Shown: positions 9,035 to 17,969, counted from the first letter of the stretch. The stretch: DNA of 64,000 bases from Streptomyces sp. S.PB5 (GCF_030403745.1 NZ_JAQMWP010000003.1:186001-250000), one strand, 5' to 3'. The notes: generated by a model not told the origin, from the letters alone. Made by a program: numbers and translations.

Positions 9035-9042
9035 ACCCGGTC

Positions 9043-10062
9043 TCACTCCTCCGACGACTCCTCGTCGCCCGCGCCATCAGCGCCGTCCGTGCTGTCCGCG
9101 CCGCTGGTGCCGCCCGCCTTCGGCGGCTTCGGCGGCCGCACCCGGCCGCTGGGGTTGTCCCGCAGATACGACGTACTGTCGCCGCCCTCGGTCGCGTGCC
9201 CGCCCGGCGGGGTCGGACCGCCGCCGTCCCGTCTGCGCAGATACCGCTCGAACTCCCGGGCGATCGCCTCACCCGACGCCTCCGGCAGCTCGGCCGTGTC
9301 CCGGGCCTCCTCCAGCGTCTGGACGTACTCGGCGACCTCGCTGTCCTCGGCGGCCAGCTGGTCCACGCCCACCTGCCAGGCGCGCGCGTCCTCGGGCAGC
9401 TCGCCCAGCGGGATACGCACGTCGATCAGGTCCTCGAGCCGGTTCAGCAGGGCCAGCGTCGCCTTCGGGTTCGGCGGCTGCGACACGTAGTGCGGCACGG
9501 CCGCCCACAGGCTGACCGCCGGTACGCCCGCGTGCGTGCACGCCTCCTGGAGGACGCCGACGATGCCCGTGGGGCCCTCGTACTTGGTCTCCTCCAGGTC
9601 CATGCGCTGGGCCAGGTCCGAATCGGACGTGGTCCCGCTGATCGGGACCGGACGTGTGTGCGGGGTGTCGCCGAGCAGGGCGCCCAGGATCACGACCAGC
9701 TCCACGCCCAGCTCATGGGCGAAGCCGAGCAACTCGTTGCAGAACGACCGCCAGCGCATGGAGGGTTCGATACCTCGGACCAGTACGAGATCACGCGGTT
9801 TGTCGCCGCCGACGCGGACCACCGAGAGGCGGGTCGTCGGCCATGTGATCTTCCGTACTCCGGCATCCATCCACACCGTGGGGCGGTTCACCTGGAAGTC
9901 GTAGTAGTCCTCGGCGTCCAGCGCCGCGAACACCTCGCCCTTCCACTCCCTGTCCAGATGCGCGACCGCGGTGGAGGCGGCGTCGCCGGCATCGTTCCAG
10001 CCCTCGAACGCGGCCACCATGACCGGGTCGATCAGCTCGGGAACCCCCTCGAGCTCGATCAC
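9043..10062 (-). CDS. PAC2 family protein (proteasome assembly chaperone-like)
   Basis: A 339-residue cytosolic protein of the PAC2 family, defined by the eukaryotic proteasome assembly chaperone 2. The family core runs from MIELEGVPELIDPVMVAAF through about residue 250. The last ~60 residues are a disordered Gly/Ser/Asp/Glu tail. The role in bacteria is not established. Its presence near the Pup-proteasome genes parallels M. tuberculosis (Rv2125), but no direct functional link is shown by sequence. The GTG start at 10062 has a strong GGAAGGAGG upstream, and TAAGGT at 10101-10106 (minus strand) could be the -10. Confidence 0.85.
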   Translation of the reverse strand: MIELEGVPELIDPVMVAAFEGWNDAGDAASTAVAHLDREWKGEVFAALDAEDYYDFQVNRPTVWMDAGVRKITWPTTRLSVVRVGGDKPRDLVLVRGIEPSMRWRSFCNELLGFAHELGVELVVILGALLGDTPHTRPVPISGTTSDSDLAQRMDLEETKYEGPTGIVGVLQEACTHAGVPAVSLWAAVPHYVSQPPNPKATLALLNRLEDLIDVRIPLGELPEDARAWQVGVDQLAAEDSEVAEYVQTLEEARDTAELPEASGEAIAREFERYLRRRDGGGPTPPGGHATEGGDSTSYLRDNPSGRVRPPKPPKAGGTSGADSTDGADGAGDEESSEE

Positions 10063-10255
10063 CCAGTGCCTCCTTCCGACGTGCCCTCACGTACGCCCCA
10101 ACCTTACGGCGTCGGGCCGGGGCGTCCGCAGCCCCCTTGCACGGGGGAGTGAACGCATCACTGCCCCATTAGCCACCCCGGAACACCCCCCATTCCTCGG
10201 ATCTGTACCGGATCACCCGGCACACCTGTCGCCCACCGGAGCGAGTGACCCGGGT

Positions 10256-10288
10256 AGACGTCGGATGACCGGGAGACGTCCGATGACC
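10256..10288. repeat. Two 15-bp direct repeats, possible regulator site
   Basis: AGACGTCGGATGACC (10256-10270) and AGACGTCCGATGACC (10274-10288) differ at one base and are 18 bp apart. They resemble the palindrome at 11018-11034 in front of the adjacent gntR-type gene, so they may be secondary binding sites. They lie about 200 bp upstream of the PAC2 gene and just downstream of the regulator gene. Confidence 0.4.
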
Positions 10289-10311
10289 AGTGCGGTTGTT
10301 CCCTCACGGAC

Positions 10312-10983
10312 TCACAGTGAGGCCCGCAGCCACTGCTCCACGCTCGCGATGTGCACCGTCGCCCAGGACCGCGCCGCCTCCGCGTCCCGGTCCCGCAGCG
10401 CGGCGAGGATCATGCGGTGCTCGTGGAGGGTGCGGCTGACCGCGTCCTCCTGGGTCAGACCGCGCCAGATCCGCGCCCGGGTCGTCGGGCCCGACAGGCC
10501 GTCGAGGAGGGAGCACAGGACCGAGTTGCCGGAGCTCTGGACGATGCCCCGGTGGAATTCCAGGTCGCAGGCGACCAGCTCCTCCACCGAGGGATCGGAG
10601 CCCAGCTTGTCCAACTGTGCGGACAGCGCGTCCAGTTGCTGTTCGCTGATCCGCAGCGCCGCCATCGAGGTCGCGGCCGGCTCCAGGATGCGGCGCACGG
10701 CGAGGAACTCCAGGACGGTGTCGTCGCGGTGGAAGTCCACGACGAAGTTCAGTGCCTCGAGGAGGAGTTGGGGGTCGAGACTCGTCACGTACGTGCCGTC
10801 GCCCTGCCGCACGTCCAGGATCCGGATCAGCGACAGGGCGCGCACCGCCTCCCGCAGGGAGTTGCGGGACAGCCCGAGCTCGGCGGCGAGCTCGCTCTCC
10901 TTGGGGAGCCGGTCGCCGGGGCGCAGGGCGCCGGAGACGATCATGCCCTTGATCTTCTCGATCGCCTCGTCGGTGACTGCCAT
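10312..10983 (-). CDS. FadR-subfamily GntR transcriptional regulator
   Basis: A 223-residue DNA-binding regulator. Residues 1-70 form a winged helix-turn-helix (GDRLPKESELAAELGLSRNS then LREAVRALSLIRILDVRQGDGTYV, a typical GntR signature). Residues 85-220 form an FCD ligand domain, with conserved Asp/His positions (CDLEFHRGIVQSSGN, LHEHRMIL) that usually bind a metal and a carboxylate ligand. Ligand unknown. It stands alone between the PAC2 gene and the salvage island and is transcribed away from neither operon start. A perfect palindrome upstream (11018-11034) suggests autoregulation. Confidence 0.85.
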   Translation of the reverse strand: MAVTDEAIEKIKGMIVSGALRPGDRLPKESELAAELGLSRNSLREAVRALSLIRILDVRQGDGTYVTSLDPQLLLEALNFVVDFHRDDTVLEFLAVRRILEPAATSMAALRISEQQLDALSAQLDKLGSDPSVEELVACDLEFHRGIVQSSGNSVLCSLLDGLSGPTTRARIWRGLTQEDAVSRTLHEHRMILAALRDRDAEAARSWATVHIASVEQWLRASL

Positions 10984-11017
10984 GGCCGGCCTCCCTGTGG
11001 TTCCCGCATGCCTGTCA

Positions 11018-11034
11018 AAGACATCCGATGTCTT
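11018..11034. promoter_or_regulatory. 17-bp perfect palindrome, probable GntR operator
   Basis: AAGACATCCGATGTCTT has 8-bp inverted arms around one central base, 34 bp upstream of the gntR-type start codon. The form is typical of FadR-subfamily operators, and autoregulation is the simplest reading. Confidence 0.6.
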
Positions 11035-11117
11035 ACGCCATTATGGAGGCCGACTGCCCGGACGGGAGGCCAAACGCCCCGCTCAGGCACGGGCTGCCCG
11101 CCAGATAGGTGCTTCTG

Positions 11118-12413
11118 TCAGACCAGCGCTTCCAGGTCGGCGATCGCGGCCCGCTCGTCCAGTGTCGTCAGCACCCGGTCCCGCATCAGCACCCGCCCGT
11201 CCACGACGGTGTCCCGCACATCCGCCGAGTGCGCCGCGTACGCCAGCGTCGACCACGGGTCGTGCAGCGGCCGCAGATGCGGTGCGTCGAGGTCGAGCAC
11301 GATCAGGTCGGCCCGCTTCCCGGCCTCCAGCGAACCCAGCTGCTCCCCGAGCCCCAGCGCCCGCGCACCCTCGATCGTCGCCATCCGCACGGCCTGCCCG
11401 GCACCGACCGCCGTGGGGTCACCGCCCGCCTTGTGCACCAGCGCCGCCTGCCGCACGGCGCCCAGCACGTCCAGCGTGTTGGAGCTGACGGCTCCGTCCG
11501 TGCCGAGCCCGACTCTCACCCCGGCGCCCAGCAGCCGCGGCACCGGCGCGATCCCGCAGCCCAGCTTCAGGTTCGACACCGGGCAGTGGGCCACCGACGT
11601 GCCCGTGCGGGCCAGCGCCGCGATCTCCGGGCCGGTCAGGTCCACGGCGTGCGCGAGCAGCACGTCCGGGCCGAGCAGACCGAGCGAGTCGAGCAACTCC
11701 ACCGGGCGCTTGCCGTACTTGACCTCGACGGTGGCGACCTCGGTCGCGTTCTCGGACGCGTGGATGTGGATCAGTGCCCCGAACTCCCGGGCCAGCGCGA
11801 AGATCCCGGTCAGCTGGCCGGGGCTCAGGGTGTAGGTGGAGTGCGCGAACACGACCGGCCGGGCGCCGGGGCGGGCCGCGCCCCTGGCCTGAAGGTCACC
11901 GCGCGCCCACTCCAGCCGGTCCTCGTAGGCGATGGCGTCCGGCGGCTCCGGTACGTCCATGAAGGTCGGCCCGGTGTGCAGTCGCCAGCCCGCCTCCCGT
12001 GCCGCCTGCTCGGCCGCCTCGTGGAACCAGTACATGTCGAGCGCCGAGGTCACCCCCGCCCGTACGCTCTCGGCGACCGCCAGCCGCACCGCCGCCGCCA
12101 CGTTCTTCGGCGTCAGCAGCTCGGCCTCCGCCGGCAGCACCCGCTCCAGGAAGCCCTGGAGGGTGACGTCGTCGGCGCGACCGCGCAGCAGGGTCATCGC
12201 CAGGTGGGTGTGCGCGTTGACCAGTCCGGGCAGCACGAGACAGCCGGACGCGTCGATCGACTCGGCGGCCGTGAAGCGCGTGCACAGCTCCTCGGCGGGA
12301 CCCACGGCGACGATCTCGCCCTCGTGGACGGCAACGGCGCCGTCCTGTACGACACTTCCCTCGTCGTCCACGGTCAGTACGTCGCCGCCGTGGACCAGCA
12401 GATCGATGCTCAC
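11118..12413 (-). CDS. Amidohydrolase, probable MTA/SAH (or related purine) deaminase
   Basis: A 431-residue metal-dependent hydrolase of the MtaD/TrzN-like amidohydrolase group. Metal ligands are visible: NAHTHLAMT (HxH), HIHASEN, VAHCPVSN and LGTDGAVSSN. The HTHLAMTLLRGRADD stretch is typical of 5'-methylthioadenosine/S-adenosylhomocysteine deaminases, though 8-oxoguanine and other purine deaminases share it. MTA deamination would give methylthioinosine. It is the last gene of the BMP-transporter operon, starting at GTG in a 4-base overlap with the phosphorylase stop. The operon position next to mtnA-D favours the MTA assignment. Confidence 0.75.
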   Translation of the reverse strand: MSIDLLVHGGDVLTVDDEGSVVQDGAVAVHEGEIVAVGPAEELCTRFTAAESIDASGCLVLPGLVNAHTHLAMTLLRGRADDVTLQGFLERVLPAEAELLTPKNVAAAVRLAVAESVRAGVTSALDMYWFHEAAEQAAREAGWRLHTGPTFMDVPEPPDAIAYEDRLEWARGDLQARGAARPGARPVVFAHSTYTLSPGQLTGIFALAREFGALIHIHASENATEVATVEVKYGKRPVELLDSLGLLGPDVLLAHAVDLTGPEIAALARTGTSVAHCPVSNLKLGCGIAPVPRLLGAGVRVGLGTDGAVSSNTLDVLGAVRQAALVHKAGGDPTAVGAGQAVRMATIEGARALGLGEQLGSLEAGKRADLIVLDLDAPHLRPLHDPWSTLAYAAHSADVRDTVVDGRVLMRDRVLTTLDERAAIADLEALV

Positions 12414-13162
12414 GCCCGGTACCCCTCCGCCAGCAGCCGCAGCGCCTCCAGCGACACCACCGCACCCCGCTCGACACCCTCCGCGACGACATCGCGATGC
12501 GGGTCGTAGACGCTGGCGCCCTCGTCGTCCACCAGCTCGTCCGCGTTCGCCCCGTCGATGACGAGCACGCCACCCGCGACGAGCCCGCGCAGGGACGCCG
12601 TGACCAGCAGCGCGGAGAGCTCCATCTCGATGGCGGCGAGGCCGGCACCGGCGTAGGAGAAGAGCGGGAGGAGACCCGGCTGGAAGGCGGCCCGGGTCCA
12701 GACGAGGCCGCGGTGGTGCGGGGCGCCGGTCTCGCGGGCCGCGCGCTGGAGCGCGATGACCGCCTCGGGGGAGGCGACGGCCGGGTACTCCGGCGGCAGC
12801 AGCTGCTGGGTGACGCCGTCGTCGCGCACGGCCGCCTCGGCGATGACGAGGTCGCCGTCGCCTATGCCGGGCTTCATCGCGCCCGCCGTGCCGAACCGCA
12901 GGATCGTGCGCACCCCCGCGTCCGCGAGCTCCTGGAACAGCAGGATCGCGCCCGGAGCGCCGACCCCGTGCGAGGCGACGACGACCGGCAGGCCCTTCCA
13001 ACTGCCGCTGAACACACGGTATTCGCGGTGGTACGACACCTCCTCGGCACCGTCGAGCAGCGCGGCGACGGCCGCGGCGCGCGCCGGGTCGCCGACGACG
13101 ACCGCGTGGGCCGGCAGGCCGGTGCGGGGTATGCGGGTGATGGGCAGCAGGTCCTGCGTCAT
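12410..13162 (-). CDS. Nucleoside phosphorylase (PNP/UDP family)
   Basis: A 250-residue member of the PNP_UDP_1 family, which cleaves nucleosides with phosphate. Family signatures are visible: VVVGDPARAAAVA near residue 21, RFGTAGAMKPGIGDGDLVIA, and AIEMELSALL for ribose binding. Annotation tools would probably call it uridine phosphorylase-like. Between a nucleoside importer and an amidohydrolase, and beside mtnA, it could act on methylthioinosine to release MTR-1-phosphate, as in the Pseudomonas deaminase plus MTI-phosphorylase route. Start and stop overlap both neighbours by 4 bases (ATGA/GTGA), so translation is coupled. Confidence 0.8.
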   Translation of the reverse strand: MTQDLLPITRIPRTGLPAHAVVVGDPARAAAVAALLDGAEEVSYHREYRVFSGSWKGLPVVVASHGVGAPGAILLFQELADAGVRTILRFGTAGAMKPGIGDGDLVIAEAAVRDDGVTQQLLPPEYPAVASPEAVIALQRAARETGAPHHRGLVWTRAAFQPGLLPLFSYAGAGLAAIEMELSALLVTASLRGLVAGGVLVIDGANADELVDDEGASVYDPHRDVVAEGVERGAVVSLEALRLLAEGYRA

Positions 13163-14025
13163 GAGGCGGCTCCGGTGGACGGGCGGACACGGCGACGACG
13201 TGCCGTGGTGAGGAAGAGGGCGCCGAGCGTGACGACGTACGGCGCGGCGTCGGTCGCCTGCTGCGGCAGACCGAGGCCCTGGAGACGGAATCCGGCGGCC
13301 TCGGCGAGGCCGAAGAGCAGCGCGGCGAGCAGCACGCCGAGCGGCAGGGCGCGCCCGAGCATCACCGCGACCACGGCGATCCAGCCGCGGCCCGCGGTCA
13401 TGTTCTCGGTGAACAACGTGACGTTGCCGAGGGCGAGTTGGGCGCCCGCGAGACCGCACAGCACACCTGAGACCAGCACGGCCGCGTACTTGTACTTCAC
13501 CGGGCTCACACCGAGCGTGGCCGCCGCGTCCGGTGCCTCGCCGACCCCGCGCAGCCGCAGTCCCCACACGTGCCGGGACAGCAGCACGGCGGCCACCGCG
13601 ACCGCCGCCCACGACAGATAGGCGAGCGGGCTGAGGCCGCCGATCAGCGGCAGTCCGGCGAGGGACGGGTCGTCGAAGGTGCCCTGCACACCGAAGACCG
13701 TACGGAGCAGGAAGCTGGTCAGGCCGACGGCCAGCAGGTTCATCGCGATGCCGAGAACCACCGCGTCCCCGCGCAGCGTCACGGTCCCCACGGCCAGGAT
13801 CAGCGAGTACGCCGCCGCCGCGAGGGCCGCCGCCAGGACGCCGAGCCACGGGCTGCCGGTGAACCAGCTCGTCGCCACCGCCGTGAAGCAGCCCATCAGC
13901 ATCATGCCTTCGAGGCCGATGTTGAAGACGCCCGCGCGCTCGCAGATCGCACCCCCGAGCGCGGCCAGCAGGATCGGGGTCAGCGCGCGCAGCGCCGACA
14001 TCAGGAGATCGGAGTCGAAGAACAT
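13159..14025 (-). CDS. ABC nucleoside-type importer, permease 2
   Basis: A 288-residue integral membrane protein of the BPD_transp_2 family, with about eight hydrophobic segments. The conserved AGVFNIGLEGMMLMG loop is characteristic of permeases that partner BMP-type binding proteins. The ATG at 14025 overlaps the upstream stop by one base (TGATG) and has GGAGG upstream, which fixes the start; ten further in-frame residues upstream are not needed. It pairs with the 346-residue permease encoded immediately upstream. Confidence 0.9.
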   Translation of the reverse strand: MFFDSDLLMSALRALTPILLAALGGAICERAGVFNIGLEGMMLMGCFTAVATSWFTGSPWLGVLAAALAAAAYSLILAVGTVTLRGDAVVLGIAMNLLAVGLTSFLLRTVFGVQGTFDDPSLAGLPLIGGLSPLAYLSWAAVAVAAVLLSRHVWGLRLRGVGEAPDAAATLGVSPVKYKYAAVLVSGVLCGLAGAQLALGNVTLFTENMTAGRGWIAVVAVMLGRALPLGVLLAALLFGLAEAAGFRLQGLGLPQQATDAAPYVVTLGALFLTTARRRRVRPSTGAAS

Positions 14026-15065
14026 CACACCGCCTCCTTGCGACGGTCGAACCACCGGCGGGGCAGGGCCAGTCGGGCCGCGAGGAACACGATCACGATG
14101 GCCTGGAGCACCTGCGTCAGCTCGCGCGGCACCTCGGTCGTACGCTCCATCGCGAGCCCGCCGACCGAGAGCACCGCGAAGAAGAACGACGCGATCACGG
14201 TACCGAGCGGGGCCGCTGCCGCCAGCAGCGCGGCAGTGAGTCCCGTCCAGGTGTAGCCCGGTGCGGTCAGCGAGCCGTCGACGAAGCGGTACGGGAAGCT
14301 CAACACGCCGATGGCGCCCACGAGTCCGGCGATCGCCCCGGACACGGACATCAACTTCAGCGTCAGACCCCGGCGTTCGACGCCCGCGTACGCGGAGAAG
14401 CGGGCATTGAGACCGGTCATGCGTATCTCGTACCCGACCGCGGTCCGCTTGTCCGTGAACCAGTAGGCGGCCGCCGCGAGTACGACCAGAACCAGTCCGA
14501 GGGTGACCGTGGAGTCACCGAACGCGGGCAGCGCCACCCCTTCGGGCAGCGCCCGCGTCTGCGGCAGGCTGGAGCCCGGCTCCTTGAGCGGGTAGCGCGC
14601 CAGATAGGAGGCGAGCGACACCGCCGGGTAGCTCAGCAGCAGACTGCTGACCAGCAGCGGGACACCGAAGTGGTTCTCGCACAGGGCGGCCAGGACGGCG
14701 TAGGCGGCGCCCGCCGCCATGCCCGCGAGCAGGGCGAGTACGGCGGTGAGGGGCGTCGGCAGCGGCGAGTACAGGCCGGTCACGGCGGCGGTGATGCCGC
14801 CGAGGACCATCTGGCCGTCGCCGCCGAGGTTGATGAGCCCGGCGCGCAGCGGGATCGCCAGCGCGAGGGCCATGCCGAGCACGCTGGTCCCGGTGGTGAG
14901 CGTGGCGCCGATGCCGTCGGCGCCGAGGGAGCCGGTGAGGACCGCCTCGTACGCCGCGACCGGGTCCGCGCCGGTGCCGACCAGGAAGAGCGCGCCGATG
15001 AGGACGCCCGCGAGCACGGAGAAGGTGATGGGGGAGCGCAGGGCTCCGGATATCCGGTTGTTCAT
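14025..15065 (-). CDS. ABC nucleoside-type importer, permease 1
   Basis: A 346-residue membrane protein of the BPD_transp_2 family, about nine hydrophobic helices, with the conserved loop AGLINLGGDGQMVLGG. It is the larger of the two permeases of a BMP-family importer. One base separates the ATPase stop from its ATG, so they are translated as a unit. The predicted substrate is a nucleoside; genes downstream suggest a methylthio-purine nucleoside, which is inference. Confidence 0.9.
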   Translation of the reverse strand: MNNRISGALRSPITFSVLAGVLIGALFLVGTGADPVAAYEAVLTGSLGADGIGATLTTGTSVLGMALALAIPLRAGLINLGGDGQMVLGGITAAVTGLYSPLPTPLTAVLALLAGMAAGAAYAVLAALCENHFGVPLLVSSLLLSYPAVSLASYLARYPLKEPGSSLPQTRALPEGVALPAFGDSTVTLGLVLVVLAAAAYWFTDKRTAVGYEIRMTGLNARFSAYAGVERRGLTLKLMSVSGAIAGLVGAIGVLSFPYRFVDGSLTAPGYTWTGLTAALLAAAAPLGTVIASFFFAVLSVGGLAMERTTEVPRELTQVLQAIVIVFLAARLALPRRWFDRRKEAV

Positions 15066-15066
15066 G

Positions 15067-16641
15067 TCAGTCGACGGCCTCCACCGGGACGGCGGCTCCG
15101 GGGGAGGCGGCTCCCGGAGTGGTGCCGCCCGCCATCGCGAGGCCCAGGGTCCGTTCGTCCGCCTCGTTCTTGTCGTACGACGCCGTGATCCGGCCCTCGT
15201 ACATGACCAGCACCCGGTCGGCCAGGCCGCGGATCTCGCTCAGCTCGGCCGAGACGAGGACGACGGCGTGACCGGCGTCGCGGTAGGCGATCAGCTGGTC
15301 GTGGATGTTCTGGACGGCGCCGATGTCGACACCGCGCGTGGGCTGCTCGACGAGCAGCAGCGGGGCGTCGTGGGCGAGTTCGCGGCCGATCAGCAGCTTC
15401 TGGAGGTTGCCGCCGGACAGCGCGGTGGCGGGGGCCTCGGGGGCCGGTGCCTTGATGCCGAACCGCTCGACGATCCGCGCGGCGTGCGCCCGGACCGACG
15501 CCGGCGGCAGCAGGCCGCGGGACGACAGCGTCGTACGGTGGTGGCCCATCGCCAGGTTGTCGGCGACGGACGCCGCAGGTGCCGTACCCACCGCGTGCCG
15601 GTCCTCGGGGACGTATGCCAGGCCCTTGAGGCGGCGTTCGGTGGCCGAGGCGTGGGTGATGTCGCCGCCTCGCAGGGTGACGCGCCCGGCGGTCGTCTCC
15701 CGCAGCCCGGCCAGGGCCTCGACGAGCTGGCTCTGGCCGTTGCCGGCGACGCCCGCGATGCCGACGATCTCGCCCGCGCGGACGGTGAGTCCGGCCTCGT
15801 GCACTCCGTCGGTCGCGAGGCCGGCGACGTCCAGGACCACGTCACCGGGCGTGCCGGGCTCGTGGACGCGGTCCAGTTCGACCGCGCGGCCGGTCATCGC
15901 GGCCGCGATCTCGTCGGCGGAGGTCTCCGCGGTGACGAGACGGGCGACGACCTTGCCGTCCCGCAGGACGGTCACACGGTCGCTGCCCTCCAGGACCTCG
16001 CGGAGTTTGTGCGTGACGAGGATGACCGTACGGCCCTGTGCGGCCAGCGACTTGAGGACCGCGAACAGGGCGTCCGCCTCGGCCGGGGTGAGCACCGCCG
16101 TCGGCTCGTCGAGGATGAGTGTGCGGGCGCCGCGGTGCAGCAGCTTGAGGATCTCGACGCGCTGGCGCAGGCCCACGGGCAGGTCGCCGACCCGGGCGTC
16201 CGGGTCGACGGCCAGGCCGTGCTCCTCGGCGAGTTCCCGCACCCGGCGGCGGGCCGCGGCCCGGTCCACCAGGCCGAAGCGGCGCGGCTCGGCGGCGTAG
16301 ACGATGTTCTCGGCGACCGTGAGGGAGTCGAACAGCTTGAAACTCTGGTGGACCATGCCGAGCCCGGCGGCCATCGCGTCGCCCGGGCTGGCGAACCCGG
16401 ATCCGACGGCACGGCCGTCGATGCGGATCGAGCCCGCGTCGGCGCGCTCCATGCCGTACAGGACCGACATCAGCGTGGACTTGCCCGCGCCGTTCTCGCC
16501 CATCAGGGCGTGGATCTCGCCGTGGCGGACGGTCAGGTCGACGGAGTCGTTGGCGAGCGTGCCGGGGAACCGCTTGGTGATTCCCCGGAGTTCGACAGCG
16601 AAGCCCTCGGCGCCCTCGGCGTCAGCTCGCGGCGGGGTCAT
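15067..16641 (-). CDS. ABC importer ATPase with two nucleotide-binding domains
   Basis: A 524-residue fused double ATPase, as used by BMP-type nucleoside and ribose importers. The first domain has a full Walker A (GENGAGKST near residue 49) and signature region. The second has a degenerate Walker A (GVAGNGQSQ) but a good LSGGNLQK signature, the usual asymmetry of this class. The ATG lies inside the end of the lipoprotein gene with a 20-base overlap, indicating coupling. Confidence 0.9.
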   Translation of the reverse strand: MTPPRADAEGAEGFAVELRGITKRFPGTLANDSVDLTVRHGEIHALMGENGAGKSTLMSVLYGMERADAGSIRIDGRAVGSGFASPGDAMAAGLGMVHQSFKLFDSLTVAENIVYAAEPRRFGLVDRAAARRRVRELAEEHGLAVDPDARVGDLPVGLRQRVEILKLLHRGARTLILDEPTAVLTPAEADALFAVLKSLAAQGRTVILVTHKLREVLEGSDRVTVLRDGKVVARLVTAETSADEIAAAMTGRAVELDRVHEPGTPGDVVLDVAGLATDGVHEAGLTVRAGEIVGIAGVAGNGQSQLVEALAGLRETTAGRVTLRGGDITHASATERRLKGLAYVPEDRHAVGTAPAASVADNLAMGHHRTTLSSRGLLPPASVRAHAARIVERFGIKAPAPEAPATALSGGNLQKLLIGRELAHDAPLLLVEQPTRGVDIGAVQNIHDQLIAYRDAGHAVVLVSAELSEIRGLADRVLVMYEGRITASYDKNEADERTLGLAMAGGTTPGAASPGAAVPVEAVD

Positions 16642-17671
16642 CGACCGTCAGCTTCCCGGACACGATCTGGTCGCGCAGTTCCTTGACCTTCGCGAGGACG
16701 TCCGTGTGGTCGGCGATGACGCACTTCGACGTCTCGACGCCGTCCTCCAGGCCGGTCAGGCTGATGCCGCCCTCCTTCAGGCCGTAGGAGACGGTGCCGG
16801 TCCTGCCGGCCAGGACCGACTCGATGCCCTTCTCCACGGCGACGTCGGTGCGCTTGATCACGTTGTCGACGACCGTGCCGGGCGCCGAGACGCACTGGTT
16901 GACGTCGACGCCGTACGCGTAGGCGCCCTTGGCCTTCGCGGCCTCGAAGACGCCGTAGTTGCCGGCCGCGGCAGCCGCCATGATCTGGTCGTAGCCCTTG
17001 GAGAGCAGGGTGTTCGCCTGCTCCTTGGCGCGGGCCGAGTCGTCGAAGGGGGACTGGCCGCCGACGAAGCGCGTGGACGTCTCCGTCCTGGCGGCGACCG
17101 CCTTGGCGCCGGCCGCGAACGGGTCGCTGTAGCGGCGGAACTGGGGCGTGTCGAGGACGTCGACCGCGCCGACCTTGCCGGACTCGCTGAGCAGACCGGC
17201 CTCGGCGCCCGCGAGGTAGACGCCCTCGTGCTCCCGGAAGACCGCGCAACTGACGTTCTCGAAGGTCTTCGTGGTGCAGGCGTCGACGATCAGGAACTGC
17301 TGCTTCGGGTTCTTCTCCGCCTGCTGGGCGACGATGTCGGCGAACTCGAAGCCGACCAGCACGATGACGTCCGGCTTCGCGTCGACCGCGGCCTGGACGT
17401 TCTGCTGCTGGGAGGCGGTGTCCGTGGACTCGTAGACCTTCTGCGAGGCGTCGTGCTGCTTCGCCGCGTCCTTGACGCCGCTGACAGCGAGCTTGAGGAA
17501 CTCGTTCTGGCCGACGGCGTCGGGTGTGACGAGCGTGAAGGACTTGCCGCTGCCGCCGCTCGCGCCGTCGGAGGCGTCGTCCTTGGCGGCGGCGTTGCAG
17601 GCGGTGGCCGCGGTGACCATGAGCGCGGTGGCGGCGGCGACCTGGAGGGTACGACGGGATCTGCGGAGCAT
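16622..17671 (-). CDS. BMP-family substrate-binding lipoprotein
   Basis: A 349-residue exported lipoprotein, first structural gene of the importer operon. A basic n-region and hydrophobic stretch end in the lipobox ATAC near residue 25. The mature protein is a periplasmic-binding-protein fold of the BMP (PnrA-like) family, which binds purine nucleosides. The sequence VYLAGAEAGLLSESGKVGAV matches the family's ligand-loop region. GGAAGG lies eight bases before the ATG. A 21-codon leader ORF lies 87 bases upstream. Confidence 0.88.
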   Translation of the reverse strand: MLRRSRRTLQVAAATALMVTAATACNAAAKDDASDGASGGSGKSFTLVTPDAVGQNEFLKLAVSGVKDAAKQHDASQKVYESTDTASQQQNVQAAVDAKPDVIVLVGFEFADIVAQQAEKNPKQQFLIVDACTTKTFENVSCAVFREHEGVYLAGAEAGLLSESGKVGAVDVLDTPQFRRYSDPFAAGAKAVAARTETSTRFVGGQSPFDDSARAKEQANTLLSKGYDQIMAAAAAGNYGVFEAAKAKGAYAYGVDVNQCVSAPGTVVDNVIKRTDVAVEKGIESVLAGRTGTVSYGLKEGGISLTGLEDGVETSKCVIADHTDVLAKVKELRDQIVSGKLTVDDPAAS

Positions 17672-17698
17672 CGGGAGGGCCTTCCGGATACGGCGATG

Positions 17699-17718
17699 CG
17701 CGCTCCGCCGGGAGCGCG
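17699..17718 (-). promoter_or_regulatory. Hairpin between leader ORF and BMP lipoprotein gene
   Basis: An 8-bp stem (17699-17706 with 17711-17718) with a 4-base loop lies 40 bases after the leader-peptide stop and before the lipoprotein start. Its position fits a candidate attenuator hairpin. No U-tract follows it, so a termination role is not shown. Confidence 0.3.
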
Positions 17719-17758
17719 TGAGGATGGATGAGGGCGAGGGGGACGCTTCCGGGACGGG

Positions 17759-17824
17759 TCAGCGTCGACAGCCGTCGCCGGCACACCGGCCGAAGTCGAG
17801 GAAGCGGCGCTTGGTCAGCAGCAC
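17759..17824 (-). CDS. Putative 21-aa leader peptide upstream of the BMP operon
   Basis: GTG with AAGGAGG seven bases upstream opens a 21-codon ORF that begins MLLTKRRFLD and ends CAGDGCRR before TGA. It is the strongest ribosome-binding site in the area and leads to nothing longer. The pattern LL-x-x-RR followed by an aromatic/Asp region and a Cys-Arg end matches short actinobacterial 'putative leader peptides' found ahead of sulfur and cysteine genes. Translation of the Cys codons could sense cysteine supply and control the downstream importer operon. Assignment rests on pattern and position only. Confidence 0.7.
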   Translation of the reverse strand: MLLTKRRFLDFGRCAGDGCRR

Positions 17825-17969
17825 GGGCTTTCCTCCTTCGTCTCGGTCTGCGGACTGATCGCTGGACAGTAGCATCCGCTTCCGGACACCTGCTCGACTG
17901 TCTCGAACTGTGGTTCGCGCAGGTCATGTACGGTGGCGGAGACCACCGGAACATCAGGAGTGTCCCGAT
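17825..17969. promoter_or_regulatory. Divergent promoter region, BMP operon and mtnA
   Basis: 145 bp separate the leader ORF (minus strand) from mtnA (plus strand). On the minus strand TACTGT near 17870 is a plausible -10. The mtnA ribosome-binding site AGGAG is at 17956-17960. No SAM riboswitch core was recognised. Shared control of both directions is likely but unproven. Confidence 0.5.

Noticed and set aside
11118..13190. Single 690-residue fusion of phosphorylase and amidohydrolase
   Set aside because: The open frame upstream of 12413 is out of frame with the phosphorylase family sequence; two genes with a 4-base overlap explain the region.
15067..17671. Ribose rather than nucleoside importer for the BMP operon
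   Set aside because: The binding protein is BMP-like and two distinct permeases are present; the phosphorylase and deaminase downstream also point to nucleosides.
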